From: Kitasatospora cinereorecta
GTDB lineage: Bacteria; Actinomycetota; Actinomycetes; Streptomycetales; Streptomycetaceae
DNA: 64,000 nt
NCBI RefSeq assembly: GCF_024172095.1
Contig: NZ_JAMZDX010000005.1
Span: forward strand, 741,503 to 805,502
Reading direction: 5' to 3'
Under the pieces are notes generated by a model. It ran no database searches. It worked only from the letters and a program-made list of their open reading frames with translations, and was not told where the DNA came from. Positions 9,272 through 18,275 of the stretch are shown one piece after another. Made by a program: the position numbers and the translations under genes. Position 1 is the stretch's first letter; each line of letters begins with the position of its first letter.

Positions 9272-9787
9272 TCAGGCGGCCAGCCAGGCGTCGAGCGAGT
9301 ACTTGGTCCGCGGCCGGAGGAAGAGCCAGGCGGCGAGCAGCAGGAAGCCGGTGTCGCGGAGGATCTCCTGCGCGTACTCGGTCTTGGAGGCGTCGACCGT
9401 GCCGCCCCCGCCGAAGCAACCGCAGTCGATCGAGATGCCGCGGGCCCAGGCCGAGGAGATGCCGGCGATGAAGGTGAGCAGCAGTACGGCGGAGATCCCG
9501 GCGACGATCCGGGTGCCGAGGCCGAGCAGGAGCAGCAGGGCGAGCGCCAGCTCCAGGAACGGCAGCCCCCAGCCCACCGGCTTGACCAGGGACTCCGGGA
9601 GGATCTCGTACGCCCGCACCGCCTGGGCCGCCTCGGCCGGGTCGGAGATCTTCGCCATGCCCGCCCAGCCCCACACCACGGCGAGGCCGAGCCGGGCCGC
9701 CAGGCCGATCACCTCCGAGGCCGGGCCGTCCACCGCTCGGCGCAACGCGCCACCGGCGCGCGGCTCGGCGGTCTGCTGACTGGCCAT
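9272..9787 (-). CDS. MauE/DoxX-like membrane protein of thiol-disulfide metabolism
   Basis: The 171-residue product has about four membrane helices and matches the MauE-type (methylamine utilisation E) branch of the DoxX-like superfamily. The notable motif is DCGCFGGGG with C122 and C124, a redox-type CxC placed between helices as in actinobacterial MauE proteins. These proteins usually sit next to membrane-tethered thioredoxin-fold proteins, and here the DsbA-like gene follows directly. The likely role is to pass electrons to or from the DsbA-like partner; this is inference from context. The ATG at 9787 has GGGGAG five bases upstream. An ECF-type promoter candidate lies about 40 bases before the start. 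Confidence 0.82.
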   Translation of the reverse strand: MASQQTAEPRAGGALRRAVDGPASEVIGLAARLGLAVVWGWAGMAKISDPAEAAQAVRAYEILPESLVKPVGWGLPFLELALALLLLLGLGTRIVAGISAVLLLTFIAGISSAWARGISIDCGCFGGGGTVDASKTEYAQEILRDTGFLLLAAWLFLRPRTKYSLDAWLAA

Positions 9788-9828
9788 CAGGGCTCCCCCT
9801 CGGACGGTTCACGGATTCCTGCCTGATG

Positions 9829-9854
9829 AACCGTAGGGGATGGGTGCCGGTTCC
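9829..9854 (-). promoter_or_regulatory. ECF sigma (SigR/SigH-like) promoter candidate for the mauE-dsbA pair
   Basis: On the minus strand GGAAC at 9854-9850 is followed, after exactly 18 bases, by GTT at 9831-9829. This fits the thiol-stress pattern GGAAY-N18-GTT reported for actinobacterial SigR/SigH. The predicted transcript would start near 9820, about 33 bases before the gene. The site fits the redox role of the genes, but the match is short and could be chance. Confidence 0.42.
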
Positions 9855-9915
9855 TCCACATTCGCGAATTAAGCCGTATGAGTGAGATTAAGCGGTCGAA
9901 TGTCCGATTCTTCGG

Positions 9916-10173
9916 TCAGCGCGGAGCGTGCTCGCACCGGGACGCCGCGACCACCCGCCCGAGCGGCGGCCGACCCGCCGGCTGCGAGCGGTCGGCGTGC
10001 GCATCGGCGGCCAGCCGGGCCACCCGGTCGCACATGGACGCGTTCTGCTCGACCCGCTGCGCGCCCCCTCTGGCCAGCGCGTTCTCCACCGCGCTCTCCG
10101 CCCCGAACGCCGCCCCCAGCGCGAGTGCGGCCGCCGCCGCCCGGAGCAGGACGGAGCGCTGGAGGTACGGCAC
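9916..10173 (-). CDS. Small secreted or anchored protein, unknown
   Basis: I do not recognise this 85-residue product. It begins with a hydrophobic, Ala-rich segment at about 9-28 that could be a signal peptide or membrane anchor, followed by a basic and acidic tail with two Cys residues (in NASMCDR and near the C-terminus). The GTG at 10173 has AAGGG six bases upstream, a good ribosome site, which is the main support that the gene is real. It lies between the trpA terminator and the mauE-like gene on the same strand. It may be only a chance open frame in GC-rich DNA. Confidence 0.48.
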   Translation of the reverse strand: MPYLQRSVLLRAAAAALALGAAFGAESAVENALARGGAQRVEQNASMCDRVARLAADAHADRSQPAGRPPLGRVVAASRCEHAPR

Positions 10174-10297
10174 GGGCGACCCTTTTCGTCGGCGAACTGT
10201 TCCACCCGGTCAACGCGTCCCACCCGCCGGTGATGCGTCCCGCGTTCGCTTTTCACCCGTTCGGGGCCGTTCGGCGCCGCCGGCACCCCGGACACGC

Positions 10298-10347
10298 CGA
10301 CGGCCCGCCGCTCCGCTCCCTTGCGGGTGCGGGGCGGCGGGCCGTCG
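10298..10347 (-). terminator. Terminator of the trp operon after trpA
   Basis: The perfect 14-base arms at 10298-10311 and 10334-10347 enclose a 22-base loop. The hairpin lies 18 bases past the trpA stop. It is the first strong hairpin downstream of trpC-trpM-trpB-trpA and probably ends that operon. Confidence 0.75.
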
Positions 10348-10365
10348 GACGGCGGGCCGGGTCGG

Positions 10366-11172
10366 TCAGCGGCGGACGCCGGCCGCCAGGTCGGCGGCGA
10401 GGGCGCGGACGGCCGCCAGGCCGGCCTCCTCGTCCCCGTCCGCGTCCAGGATCCGCTGGACGAACGCCGAGCCGACGATGACGCCGTCGGCGAAGCCGGC
10501 CACCTCCGCGGCCTGGGTGGCGTTGGAGACGCCGAGGCCGACGCAGACCGGCAGGTCGGTGGTGGCGCGGGTACGGGCCACCAGGTCCTCGGCGAGGTTG
10601 CCCACGGCCGCCCGGGTGCCGGTGACGCCCATCACCGCGGCGGCGTAGACGAAGCCGGACCCGGCCGCGGTGACCTCCGCGAGGCGCTGGTCCTTGCTGC
10701 TCGGGGCGACCACGAAGACGGTGTCGAGGCCGTGCTCGCCCGCCGCCTTGCGCCACTCGTCGGACTCCTCGACCGGCAGGTCGGGCAGGATGCAGCCGGC
10801 GCCCCCGGCGGCGGCCAGGTCGGCGGCGAAGCGCGCGACACCGTACCGGTCGACCGGGTTCCAGTAGGTCATCACCAGCACCGGCGCGGACGGGTGGGCG
10901 GCCGCCACCTCGGCGACCGTCCGCAGCACGTCCTTGATCCGGACGCCGCCGCGCAGCGCGATGTCGTCCGCGGTCTGGATGGTGGCGCCGTCCAGCACCG
11001 GGTCGGAGTGCGGCAGGCCGACCTCGACCACGTCGCAGCCGCCCTCGATCAGCGCGTCGATCGCGCGGATCCCGCCGTCGACGGTCGGGAAACCGGCCGG
11101 CAGGTAGCCGATCAGCGCCGCCCGGCCCTCGGCCCTGGCGGCGGCCAGCGTCTCACTGAGCTTCGAGGCCAT
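10366..11172 (-). CDS. trpA: Tryptophan synthase alpha chain
   Basis: TrpA cleaves indole-3-glycerol phosphate to indole and glyceraldehyde-3-phosphate and channels indole to TrpB. The 268-residue product is a TIM barrel. It carries the catalytic Glu in VVEVGLPHSDP followed by the catalytic Asp in the same block, and a typical phosphate-binding C-terminal part around GVIVGSAFV. I chose the ATG at 11172, two bases after the trpB stop; an in-frame GTG at 11178 overlapping the stop is less likely because the G-rich ribosome site would be too close to it. Expression is coupled to trpB by proximity. It is the last gene of the operon before the terminator. Confidence 0.96.
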   Translation of the reverse strand: MASKLSETLAAARAEGRAALIGYLPAGFPTVDGGIRAIDALIEGGCDVVEVGLPHSDPVLDGATIQTADDIALRGGVRIKDVLRTVAEVAAAHPSAPVLVMTYWNPVDRYGVARFAADLAAAGGAGCILPDLPVEESDEWRKAAGEHGLDTVFVVAPSSKDQRLAEVTAAGSGFVYAAAVMGVTGTRAAVGNLAEDLVARTRATTDLPVCVGLGVSNATQAAEVAGFADGVIVGSAFVQRILDADGDEEAGLAAVRALAADLAAGVRR

Positions 11173-11174
11173 CG

Positions 11175-12404
<1,230 letters not shown>

Positions 12405-12453
12405 GCGTGTCCTCGGTGGTGTGATGGCGTGCGATGACGGGAGGGAACGGCGC

Positions 12454-12603
12454 TCAGCCGTGCGTCCTGCGCCATCGCCGCCCGGGGACCTGCCCGGGCT
12501 CGCAGCCGATCACGTAGCGCACCCGCCGCCCGAGCACCCGGCGTGCGGGCGCGCGGCAGCCGCGCGGGCGGCAGCCGGGGGCGAGACGGGCGGCGAGGGA
12601 CAC
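12454..12603 (-). CDS. trpM: TrpM-like small protein of the trp operon
   Basis: This 49-codon gene starts at a GTG 8 bases after the trpC stop and ends 49 bases before trpB. The product is short and very basic. It has the blocks LAPGCRPRG and RRVRYVIGCEPGQ, which I recognise from the streptomycete trp-operon protein TrpM (also called TrpX). TrpM is reported to modulate tryptophan biosynthesis in S. coelicolor, where it is about 63 residues long, so this copy is shorter. It has three Cys residues and about one quarter Arg. A GGAG lies 12 bases upstream, rather far from the start. Identification rests on position plus these motifs. Confidence 0.75.
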   Translation of the reverse strand: MSLAARLAPGCRPRGCRAPARRVLGRRVRYVIGCEPGQVPGRRWRRTHG

Positions 12604-12611
12604 GGCTGCGG

Positions 12612-13424
12612 TCAGCTCCGTCCGGGGTTGCGCAGCGCCGGGTGGGCGCCGGCGGCGACCAGGTCCGCCACCGCGGTCTTCGGGTCCTTGCCGGTCACCA
12701 GGGACTCGCCGACCAGCACCGCGTCGGCGCCCTGGTTGGCGTAGGTGATCAGGTCGTGCGGGCCGCGGACACCGGACTCGGCCACCTTGACGATGCCGGC
12801 CGGGATCGCGTCCACCACGTTGCCGAAGGTGTTGCGGTCGACCTCGAGGGTCTTCAGGTTGCGGGCGTTGACCCCGATGATCCGCGCGCCGGCGTCGACC
12901 GCGCGGGCGATCTCCTCCTCGTCGTGGACCTCGACCAGCGGGGTGAGTCCGATCGACTCGGCCCGCTCGATCAGCGAGACCAGCGCAGGCTGGTCCAGGG
13001 CCGCGACGATCAGCAGCGCGAGGTCGGCGCCGTGGGCGCGGGCCTCCCAGAGCTGGTACGCCGTGACGATGAAGTCCTTGCGCAGGATCGGGGTGTCGAC
13101 CGCGGCGCGGACCGCGTCGAGGTCGGCGAGCGAACCGCCGAAGCGGCGCTGCTCGGTCAGCACGCTGATCGCGGCGGCACCGCCGGCGGCGTAGTCGGTG
13201 GCCAGGCCGGCCGGATCGGCGATCGCCGCCAGCGCACCCTTGGACGGGCTGGAACGCTTGACCTCACAGATCACCCGGACACCGTCGCCGCGCAGGGCGG
13301 CCACGCCGTCCTTCGCCACGGGCGCCTTGGCGGCGAGCTCCTTGAGCTCGTCCAGGGAGACCCGGGCCTGTCGCTCGGCGAGGTCCTCTCGAACCCCGAC
13401 GATGATCTCGTCGAGAACACTCAC
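12612..13424 (-). CDS. trpC: Indole-3-glycerol phosphate synthase
   Basis: TrpC closes the indole ring of CdRP to make indole-3-glycerol phosphate. The 270-residue TIM-barrel product shows the signature EVKRSSPSKG with the catalytic Lys, the second catalytic block ILRKDFIV, and VGVNARNLKT-type and AESGV phosphate-binding segments. It begins with GTG at 13424; a GGGGG stretch stands eight bases upstream. It is the first gene of the trpC-trpM-trpB-trpA run. The 215-base gap before it contains no tandem Trp codons, so I see no ribosome-mediated attenuator there. Confidence 0.96.
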   Translation of the reverse strand: MSVLDEIIVGVREDLAERQARVSLDELKELAAKAPVAKDGVAALRGDGVRVICEVKRSSPSKGALAAIADPAGLATDYAAGGAAAISVLTEQRRFGGSLADLDAVRAAVDTPILRKDFIVTAYQLWEARAHGADLALLIVAALDQPALVSLIERAESIGLTPLVEVHDEEEIARAVDAGARIIGVNARNLKTLEVDRNTFGNVVDAIPAGIVKVAESGVRGPHDLITYANQGADAVLVGESLVTGKDPKTAVADLVAAGAHPALRNPGRS

Positions 13425-13639
13425 AGGGTGGCCCCCATCATTTCTGCTGGTGGAGCCGGGGCGCGGCAGTGCCCGTCCCGGCCTTGCAGGCGGTCAAGGC
13501 CATGGGGAGCGCGTCGCCCATCCGGTGAGGATCATGCGGCGGGACGCTCCCGTCGGCCCTTCGATGGTATCGGCCGCGGGGGGCGCGCAGCGCATCCGCC
13601 CGGCGCGCGTCTCGCCCAGCGGACGGCGATAAGCGCCGG

Positions 13640-14083
13640 TCACACCACCGGCGGCGCCAGTCCGGCCCCCGCCGGAAGGTTCCTGACCACCATGAACAGG
13701 CCCAGCACCACCACCAGCAGCACCGTCTGCCGCAGCCCGATCCGCATCCTGGGCACCGGGGCGCCGGTCAGCGCCGCCCACGCCCAGCGCAGCCACAGGA
13801 AGGCCACCACGAACGCCAGCACCAGGACCAGCAGGTTGTCGTGCCCGGCCGTGGTCAGGTCGCCGCGGGTCAGCGCGTGCACACAGCGCAGCCCGCCGCA
13901 GCCCGGGCACCACCAGCCGGTCGCCTGCAGCACCGGGCAGACCGGGTAGTGGCCGGGGCTGTTCGGGTCGACCATCGCGACGTACACGGTCGGCGCGGCG
14001 ACCGCCGCCAGCGCGGCCAGCGGACGGCCCAGCCGCGACGCCGGGCCCTTCTGCCCCGGGGCCGGGGTGGCGGGAGCGTTCAC
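13640..14083 (-). CDS. DUF2752 family membrane protein
   Basis: The 147-residue product belongs to DUF2752 (PF10825). It has three hydrophobic segments at roughly residues 22-37, 85-105 and 117-133. The family hallmark is the Cys-rich block YPVCPVLQATGWWCPGCGG followed by LRCVHAL. The function of the family is unknown; the CPGCGG block suggests metal or redox chemistry at the membrane face, but that is inference. It starts with GTG at 14083. It lies between the HGxxPAAW-type gene and trpC in the arrangement usual for streptomycete trp loci. Confidence 0.82.
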   Translation of the reverse strand: MNAPATPAPGQKGPASRLGRPLAALAAVAAPTVYVAMVDPNSPGHYPVCPVLQATGWWCPGCGGLRCVHALTRGDLTTAGHDNLLVLVLAFVVAFLWLRWAWAALTGAPVPRMRIGLRQTVLLVVVLGLFMVVRNLPAGAGLAPPVV

Positions 14084-14129
14084 GCAGCCGATTGTGCCCG
14101 TCTTCGGGCGCGTTCACCCGAAACGCCGA

Positions 14130-14154
14130 ACGGCGGGCGTTTCGCGCCCGCCGT
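14130..14154 (-). terminator. Hairpin after the HGxxPAAW-type gene
   Basis: The perfect 10-base arms at 14130-14139 and 14145-14154 enclose a 5-base loop, 17 bases past the stop of the small membrane protein gene on the minus strand. Confidence 0.65.
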
Positions 14155-14171
14155 CCACCACTGTTCCGGGG

Positions 14172-14420
14172 TCAGCCCGCGGCGACCGGGGTGCGCTCCT
14201 CGGCGACGGCCGCCGGGGCGTGCACCGTGGTCTGCTTGCCCATGCCGGCCATCGCCATCATCTTGCCGACCACGAGACCGGCCACCACGACCACGAGACC
14301 CGCCACCACGACGAGGGGGCTGGGGATGATCATGGCAACGCCGCTGATGCAGAAGCCGACGAAGGCGATGGTCACGCCGGTCCAGTTCGCGGGGTTGTGG
14401 CCGTGCGCTGCTCGCGACAT
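14172..14420 (-). CDS. HGxxPAAW family small membrane protein
   Basis: The 82-residue product begins MSRAAHGHNPANW, a variant of the HGxxPAAW motif that names a small actinobacterial family. Two hydrophobic helices follow, at about 15-32 and 35-52, with a Val-rich second helix, then a Met- and Lys-containing juxtamembrane stretch and an Ala-rich tail. The ATG at 14420 is supported by AAGGAG nine bases upstream. The molecular role is unknown. It is regularly found beside the trp genes in streptomycetes, as here. Confidence 0.85.
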   Translation of the reverse strand: MSRAAHGHNPANWTGVTIAFVGFCISGVAMIIPSPLVVVAGLVVVVAGLVVGKMMAMAGMGKQTTVHAPAAVAEERTPVAAG

Positions 14421-14600
14421 CTGATGGTGCTCCTTGCTGCTCCGGGGCCCGCCCGGGCTGCCGGGAGGCGCTCGACGGGTTGACGCAATCCATTGTGCCG
14501 GGCCACAGACCCGAGCCCCAAGCGGGGGGCCCGCTGCAACCGGTGAGATCCTCGTCTCGGTTTCCGCCCCCGGAATCGGCGGGCGGGACCGGTGGCGGGA

Positions 14601-15194
14601 TCAGCCCGCGGATCCGGCGGTCGGGTCCTCACCGCGGTCCAGCGCCTTCCACAGGTCCACCGGGGACTCGGCCCGCGCCTTCGCCGACGCCGCCGCCCGG
14701 GACGGCGCCTCGTACCGGCTGCCCATCGCCGGCCAACCGCGACCGAACCGGACGGTCAGCACCCCCGCCAGCGCCAGCAGCACACCGCCGGCCAGCGCCA
14801 CCCACGGCCACCCGGTCCGGGTGATCTGCTCCGCCTGGGCACCGGTCAGCGCCAGCTTGTGTGCCGCCTCGGCGTCCAGCCCCGCGGTGTCGCCCGCGCC
14901 GAGCAGCGCCCCGGCCGCCGCGCCGAGACCGGCCAGGACGCCCAGCACGCCCACCGCGAGCCGGGCCCGGCCGCGCACCGCGAACACCGCGACCGCCGCC
15001 GCCAGACCCACCAGCGCCATCCCGCCCGGCAGCCCGGTCAGCTCGCTCCCGGTCGCGGCGATCTCCAGCCGCCCGCCGTCCAGCCCGGTCACCACCCCCT
15101 CCGCCCACGTCCGCCCGACGGACGTCAGCACCAGCACGGCACCGAGGGCGGTCAGCAGCAGCATCAGGGCGAGGGAACGGCGGTTGTTCGTCAC
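14601..15194 (-). CDS. Trp biosynthesis-associated membrane protein (TIGR02234)
   Basis: The 197-residue product matches the actinobacterial Trp-biosynthesis-associated membrane family (TIGR02234, PF09534). It has four hydrophobic segments: an N-terminal helix at about 8-26, a pair in the middle, and one at about 130-150 preceding FGRGWPAMGSRYEAP. A Trp-associated family motif near the end, SPVDLWKALDRGEDPT, is visible. The family has no known biochemical function and is defined by its place in trp loci. I chose the GTG at 15194 (VTNNRRS) because the sequence upstream has no family resemblance and would overlap trpE. trpE ends 52 bases upstream. Confidence 0.86.
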   Translation of the reverse strand: MTNNRRSLALMLLLTALGAVLVLTSVGRTWAEGVVTGLDGGRLEIAATGSELTGLPGGMALVGLAAAVAVFAVRGRARLAVGVLGVLAGLGAAAGALLGAGDTAGLDAEAAHKLALTGAQAEQITRTGWPWVALAGGVLLALAGVLTVRFGRGWPAMGSRYEAPSRAAASAKARAESPVDLWKALDRGEDPTAGSAG

Positions 15195-15246
15195 CCGTCC
15201 ACTATCCCCGACCCGACACCGGACCCCGCACGCGGGCCAGGGGCGG

Positions 15247-16761
15247 CTATGCCGGGGCGCGGAGGGTGTTCGCGGTGGCGACGGCGCGGAGGACGGCGGC
15301 GGCCTTGTTGCGGCACTCGGTGTCCTCGGCGTGCGGGTCGGAGTCGGCGACGACACCCGCGCCGGCCTGCACGTACGCCGTACGGTCGCGGATGACCGCG
15401 GTGCGGATCGCGATGGCGGTGTCGGAGTCCCCGGCGAAGTCCAGGTAGCCGACGCAGCCGCCGTACAGCCCGCGGCGGGTGGGCTCCAGCTCCTCGATGA
15501 TCTGCATCGCCCGCGGCTTGGGCGCGCCGGAGAGGGTGCCGGCCGGGAAGCAGGCGGTGAGCACGTCCAGCGCGCTGCGGCCCTCGGTGACCCTGCCGGT
15601 CACCGTGGAGACGATGTGCATGACGTGGCTGTAGCGCTCGATCTCCATGAAGTCGACCACCTCGACCGAGCCGGGCTCGCAGACCCGGCCGAGGTCGTTG
15701 CGGCCCAGGTCGACCAGCATCAGGTGCTCGGCCCGCTCCTTGGGGTCGGCGAGCAGTTCGGCGGCGAGTTCGGCGTCCTCGTGCGGGGTGGCGCCGCGGT
15801 GCCGGGTGCCGGCGATCGGGTGCAGCATCGCCTCGCCCTCGGTGACCTTGACCAGGGCCTCGGGGCTGGAGCCGACCACGTCGAACCCGCCCTCCGCGCC
15901 GCCGTCGGGGCCGGGGAAGCGGAAGAGGTACATGTACGGGCTGGGGTTGGTGGTGCGCAGCACCCGGTAGACGTCGAGCGCGGAGGCGGGGCAGGGCGCC
16001 TCGAACCGCTGCGAGGGCACCACCTGGAAGGCCTCGCCGGCCCGGATCCGCTCCTTCACCACCTCGACCGCCGCCCGGTAGGGCTCGCCGCCGAACGGGG
16101 AGACGGCGTCGGCGGCAGTCGGGGTGAAGGTGGCGAGGCCGGGGTCGACCGGCTTGAGCAGGTCGGCCTCCATCGCGTCGAGGCGGCCGACCGCGTCCGC
16201 GTAAGCCTCCTCCACGCCGGTGGCCAGGTCGTTGTGGTTGACCGCGTTGGCGATCAGCAGCACGGTGCCGTCGGCGTGGTCGAGGACGGCGAGGTCGGTG
16301 GCGAGCAGCAGGGTGAGCTCGGGAAGCTTGAGGTCGTCGGGGGTGAGGTTCGGCAGCTTCTCGAGCCGGCGGACCACGTCGTAGCCGAGGTAGCCGACCA
16401 GGCCGCCGGTGAGCGGCGGCAGGCCGTCGTCGGCGTGCCGGGGGGTGTGCAGGGCGGCGAGCGCGGCCCGCAGCACCTCCAGCGGGTCGCCGGTGGCGGG
16501 GATGCCGACGGGCGGCTCGCCGAGCCAGCGGGCGCCGCCCTGCTCGTCGACGGTCAGTACGGCGCCGCTGCGCACGCCGACGAAGGAGTAGCGGGACCAG
16601 CTGCGGCCCTGCTCGGCGGATTCCAGCAGGAAGGTGCCGGGGCGTTCGGCGGCGAGGCTGCGGTAGACGCCGATGGGCGTGAGCCCGTCCGCGAGGAGCC
16701 GTCGGGTGACCGGGATGACCCGGGTGTCGGCGGCGAGTGTGCGGAAGGCCTCAAGGTCCAT
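15247..16761 (-). CDS. trpE: Anthranilate synthase component I
   Basis: TrpE converts chorismate to anthranilate with ammonia supplied by a TrpG partner, the first committed step to tryptophan. The 504-residue product has the feedback motif LLES (in TFLLESAEQ), where tryptophan binds in the family. It also carries the chorismate-binding blocks PIAGTRHRG, LVDLGRNDLGRV, LSGAPK and the C-terminal GCVGYLDFAGD. I chose the ATG at 16761 (MDLEAFRTLA), the common streptomycete start, over a GTG at 16773. No trpG is fused or adjacent. hisI ends 44 bases upstream and there is no leader peptide with tandem Trp codons, so attenuation of the streptomycete WWW type is not evident here. Confidence 0.95.
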   Translation of the reverse strand: MDLEAFRTLAADTRVIPVTRRLLADGLTPIGVYRSLAAERPGTFLLESAEQGRSWSRYSFVGVRSGAVLTVDEQGGARWLGEPPVGIPATGDPLEVLRAALAALHTPRHADDGLPPLTGGLVGYLGYDVVRRLEKLPNLTPDDLKLPELTLLLATDLAVLDHADGTVLLIANAVNHNDLATGVEEAYADAVGRLDAMEADLLKPVDPGLATFTPTAADAVSPFGGEPYRAAVEVVKERIRAGEAFQVVPSQRFEAPCPASALDVYRVLRTTNPSPYMYLFRFPGPDGGAEGGFDVVGSSPEALVKVTEGEAMLHPIAGTRHRGATPHEDAELAAELLADPKERAEHLMLVDLGRNDLGRVCEPGSVEVVDFMEIERYSHVMHIVSTVTGRVTEGRSALDVLTACFPAGTLSGAPKPRAMQIIEELEPTRRGLYGGCVGYLDFAGDSDTAIAIRTAVIRDRTAYVQAGAGVVADSDPHAEDTECRNKAAAVLRAVATANTLRAPA

Positions 16762-16805
16762 GGCGGGCAGCACCGTTCGGTCGAGCGGGTGGATGTGAGG
16801 ACAGG

Positions 16806-17201
16806 TTAGCGAGCGACCGGGCCGGTGATCGGCAGCACGTCGGCGTCGAAGCAGGTCCGGTCGCCGGTGTGGCAGGCGGCGCCGGTCTGGTCGACCTTGA
16901 CCAGGACGGTGTCGCCGTCGCAGTCGAGCGCGACGCTCTTCACCTGCTGGACGTGCCCGGAGGTGTCGCCCTTGACCCAGTACTCGTTGCGGCTGCGGCT
17001 CCAGTAGGTGCAGCGGCCGGTGGTGAGGGTGCGGTGCAGCGCCTCGTCGTCCATCCAGCCGAGCATCAGCACCTCGCCGGTGTCGTACTGCTGGGCGACG
17101 GCGGGGACCAGCCCGTCCTCGGTGCGCTTGAGGCGGGCGGCGATCGCCGGGTCGAGGTTGGTGCTGCCGGGGACGGCGGGGGCGGCGGGAGTGGTGGACA
17201 T
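16806..17201 (-). CDS. hisI: Phosphoribosyl-AMP cyclohydrolase
   Basis: HisI opens the adenine ring of phosphoribosyl-AMP, the third step of histidine biosynthesis. The 131-residue product is the monofunctional form. It shows LGWMDDEAL, the TGRCTYWSRSR block, and the zinc and magnesium ligands in DCDGDTVLVKVDQ and the CHTGDRTCF block. It is separated from the other his genes by the RHS locus and the intervening region, as is common in streptomycetes, and lies 44 bases before trpE on the same strand, so the two may be co-transcribed. Confidence 0.96.
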   Translation of the reverse strand: MSTTPAAPAVPGSTNLDPAIAARLKRTEDGLVPAVAQQYDTGEVLMLGWMDDEALHRTLTTGRCTYWSRSRNEYWVKGDTSGHVQQVKSVALDCDGDTVLVKVDQTGAACHTGDRTCFDADVLPITGPVAR

Positions 17202-17240
17202 GCGGTCATTCTCGCAGCTCCGACCGCGCCCCTCGTGCCC

Positions 17241-17876
17241 CTAGCCGACGTGTGCGGACGCGTTTTCGGCCCCGACCAGCTGCTGGAGCAGCTCGCGGTC
17301 GGTCTCCCGCATCCGGAGGACCTTCGCGCCGTCGGCGGTGCCCAGCTGCACCACGGCCGGGAATCCCATCCGGTCGGCCAGCGGGTTGGCCCGGGCCGTC
17401 CCGGTCGACACCCGGTACGGGCCCCGCAGCTCCACGGCCGGCCGTCCCGTCCGCTTCCACGCCATCCGCACGGCGCCGCCGTCCACGGCCGGGAGCAGGA
17501 GCGCCCCCGACTCGACCGGGTCCACCAGGATCGCGCGGACGTGCACCCCGGTACCCGCCCGGACCGCCGCCAGGTCGTCCTCCGTCGAGTGCTGGGCAGC
17601 CACACCGAGCCGCCGCGCGAGCCGGTCCCCCCACCCGCTCCGGTACCCGGCCGACGGCCTGGTCCCGGCGACCGCGGGCAGCCAGCCGGCCGGCACCATC
17701 GCCTTGACGAGGCCCGCCACCACCAGCGCGACCGGCACGGAGACGAGCCAGCCGAGCAGTCGGCCCCCCGCCTGCTGCTCGGCGTCGCCGCCCGCGAGCG
17801 CCGCACCGGCCTCCCCCAGCAGCAGGACGAGAGCGGCGGTCACCACGACCACCAGCACGAGCAGGCGACTCTTCAT
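17241..17876 (-). CDS. Membrane protein of unknown function
   Basis: I do not recognise this 211-residue product. It has two hydrophobic segments, at residues 4-28 and about 41-62, so it is a membrane protein with a short external or internal loop. The soluble C-terminal domain of about 140 residues contains the segments GVHVRAILVDPVESGALLLP and ELRGPYRVSTG. The ATG at 17876 has GAGGA seven bases upstream. It lies just upstream of hisI on the same strand, with 39 bases between the two. The large C-terminal domain has no catalytic signature that I can name. Confidence 0.65.
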   Translation of the reverse strand: MKSRLLVLVVVVTAALVLLLGEAGAALAGGDAEQQAGGRLLGWLVSVPVALVVAGLVKAMVPAGWLPAVAGTRPSAGYRSGWGDRLARRLGVAAQHSTEDDLAAVRAGTGVHVRAILVDPVESGALLLPAVDGGAVRMAWKRTGRPAVELRGPYRVSTGTARANPLADRMGFPAVVQLGTADGAKVLRMRETDRELLQQLVGAENASAHVG

Positions 17877-17967
17877 GTCGATTCCTCAGGAGACGTGCGC
17901 CGGGAGCCCGGCGTCGCAGGAGATCATGCCGCGCCCGGGCCGATCCGTGCCAGCCCGGACAAGGCAG

Positions 17968-17999
17968 GGGCCCCACCGGACGGTTGTCCGGTGGGGCCC
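17968..17999 (-). terminator. Terminator after the RHS/immunity unit
   Basis: The perfect 14-base arms at 17968-17981 and 17986-17999 enclose a 4-base loop (GGTT on the plus strand). The hairpin begins 21 bases past the stop of the immunity gene. It closes the RHS toxin-immunity operon and isolates it from the gene at 17241-17876. Confidence 0.78.
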
Positions 18000-18020
18000 T
18001 GGGGTCAGGGACGGGTGCCC

Positions 18021-18275
18021 CTATTCGCCGGTGTTCAGTTCCTCGATCTGCTCGACCCGTTCGGGCGGCAGTGCCAGGACTCGACCCAGCTCCTGGATCA
18101 GGCCCACCTCGGCCGAGCTGAGCGGCTGCTCCGCGTCGGCCAGGAGATCACAGAGGGTCTCCAGTCCGATCTCGGCCTCGTTCGCCTCCACGTAGGAGAG
18201 CAGGATCTCCACCATGGATGCCGGGACGTGCGTCGAGAGCATGGCGGCCAGTTCGCGCAGTCTGTCGTCGATCAT
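18021..18275 (-). CDS. MafI family-like immunity protein
   Basis: The 84-residue product is small, acidic and predicted to be all-helical. It starts MIDDRLRELAAMLSTHVP and contains the pattern IGLETLCDLLADAEQPLS, which I recognise from MafI family immunity proteins, partners of MafB-type secreted toxins. The ATG at 18275 shares one base with the TGA stop of the RHS gene (TGATG), with GGAG seven bases upstream, so toxin and immunity are translated together. Its likely job is to neutralise the EndoU-like nuclease tip of the RHS protein in the producing cell and in sister cells. Function is inferred from position, size and family resemblance. Confidence 0.78.
   Translation of the reverse strand: MIDDRLRELAAMLSTHVPASMVEILLSYVEANEAEIGLETLCDLLADAEQPLSSAEVGLIQELGRVLALPPERVEQIEELNTGE

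Noticed and set aside
13425..13639. A trp attenuator or leader peptide before trpC, and one before trpE
   Set aside because: No short frame with tandem Trp codons is present in either place; the gap before trpE is only 44 bases.
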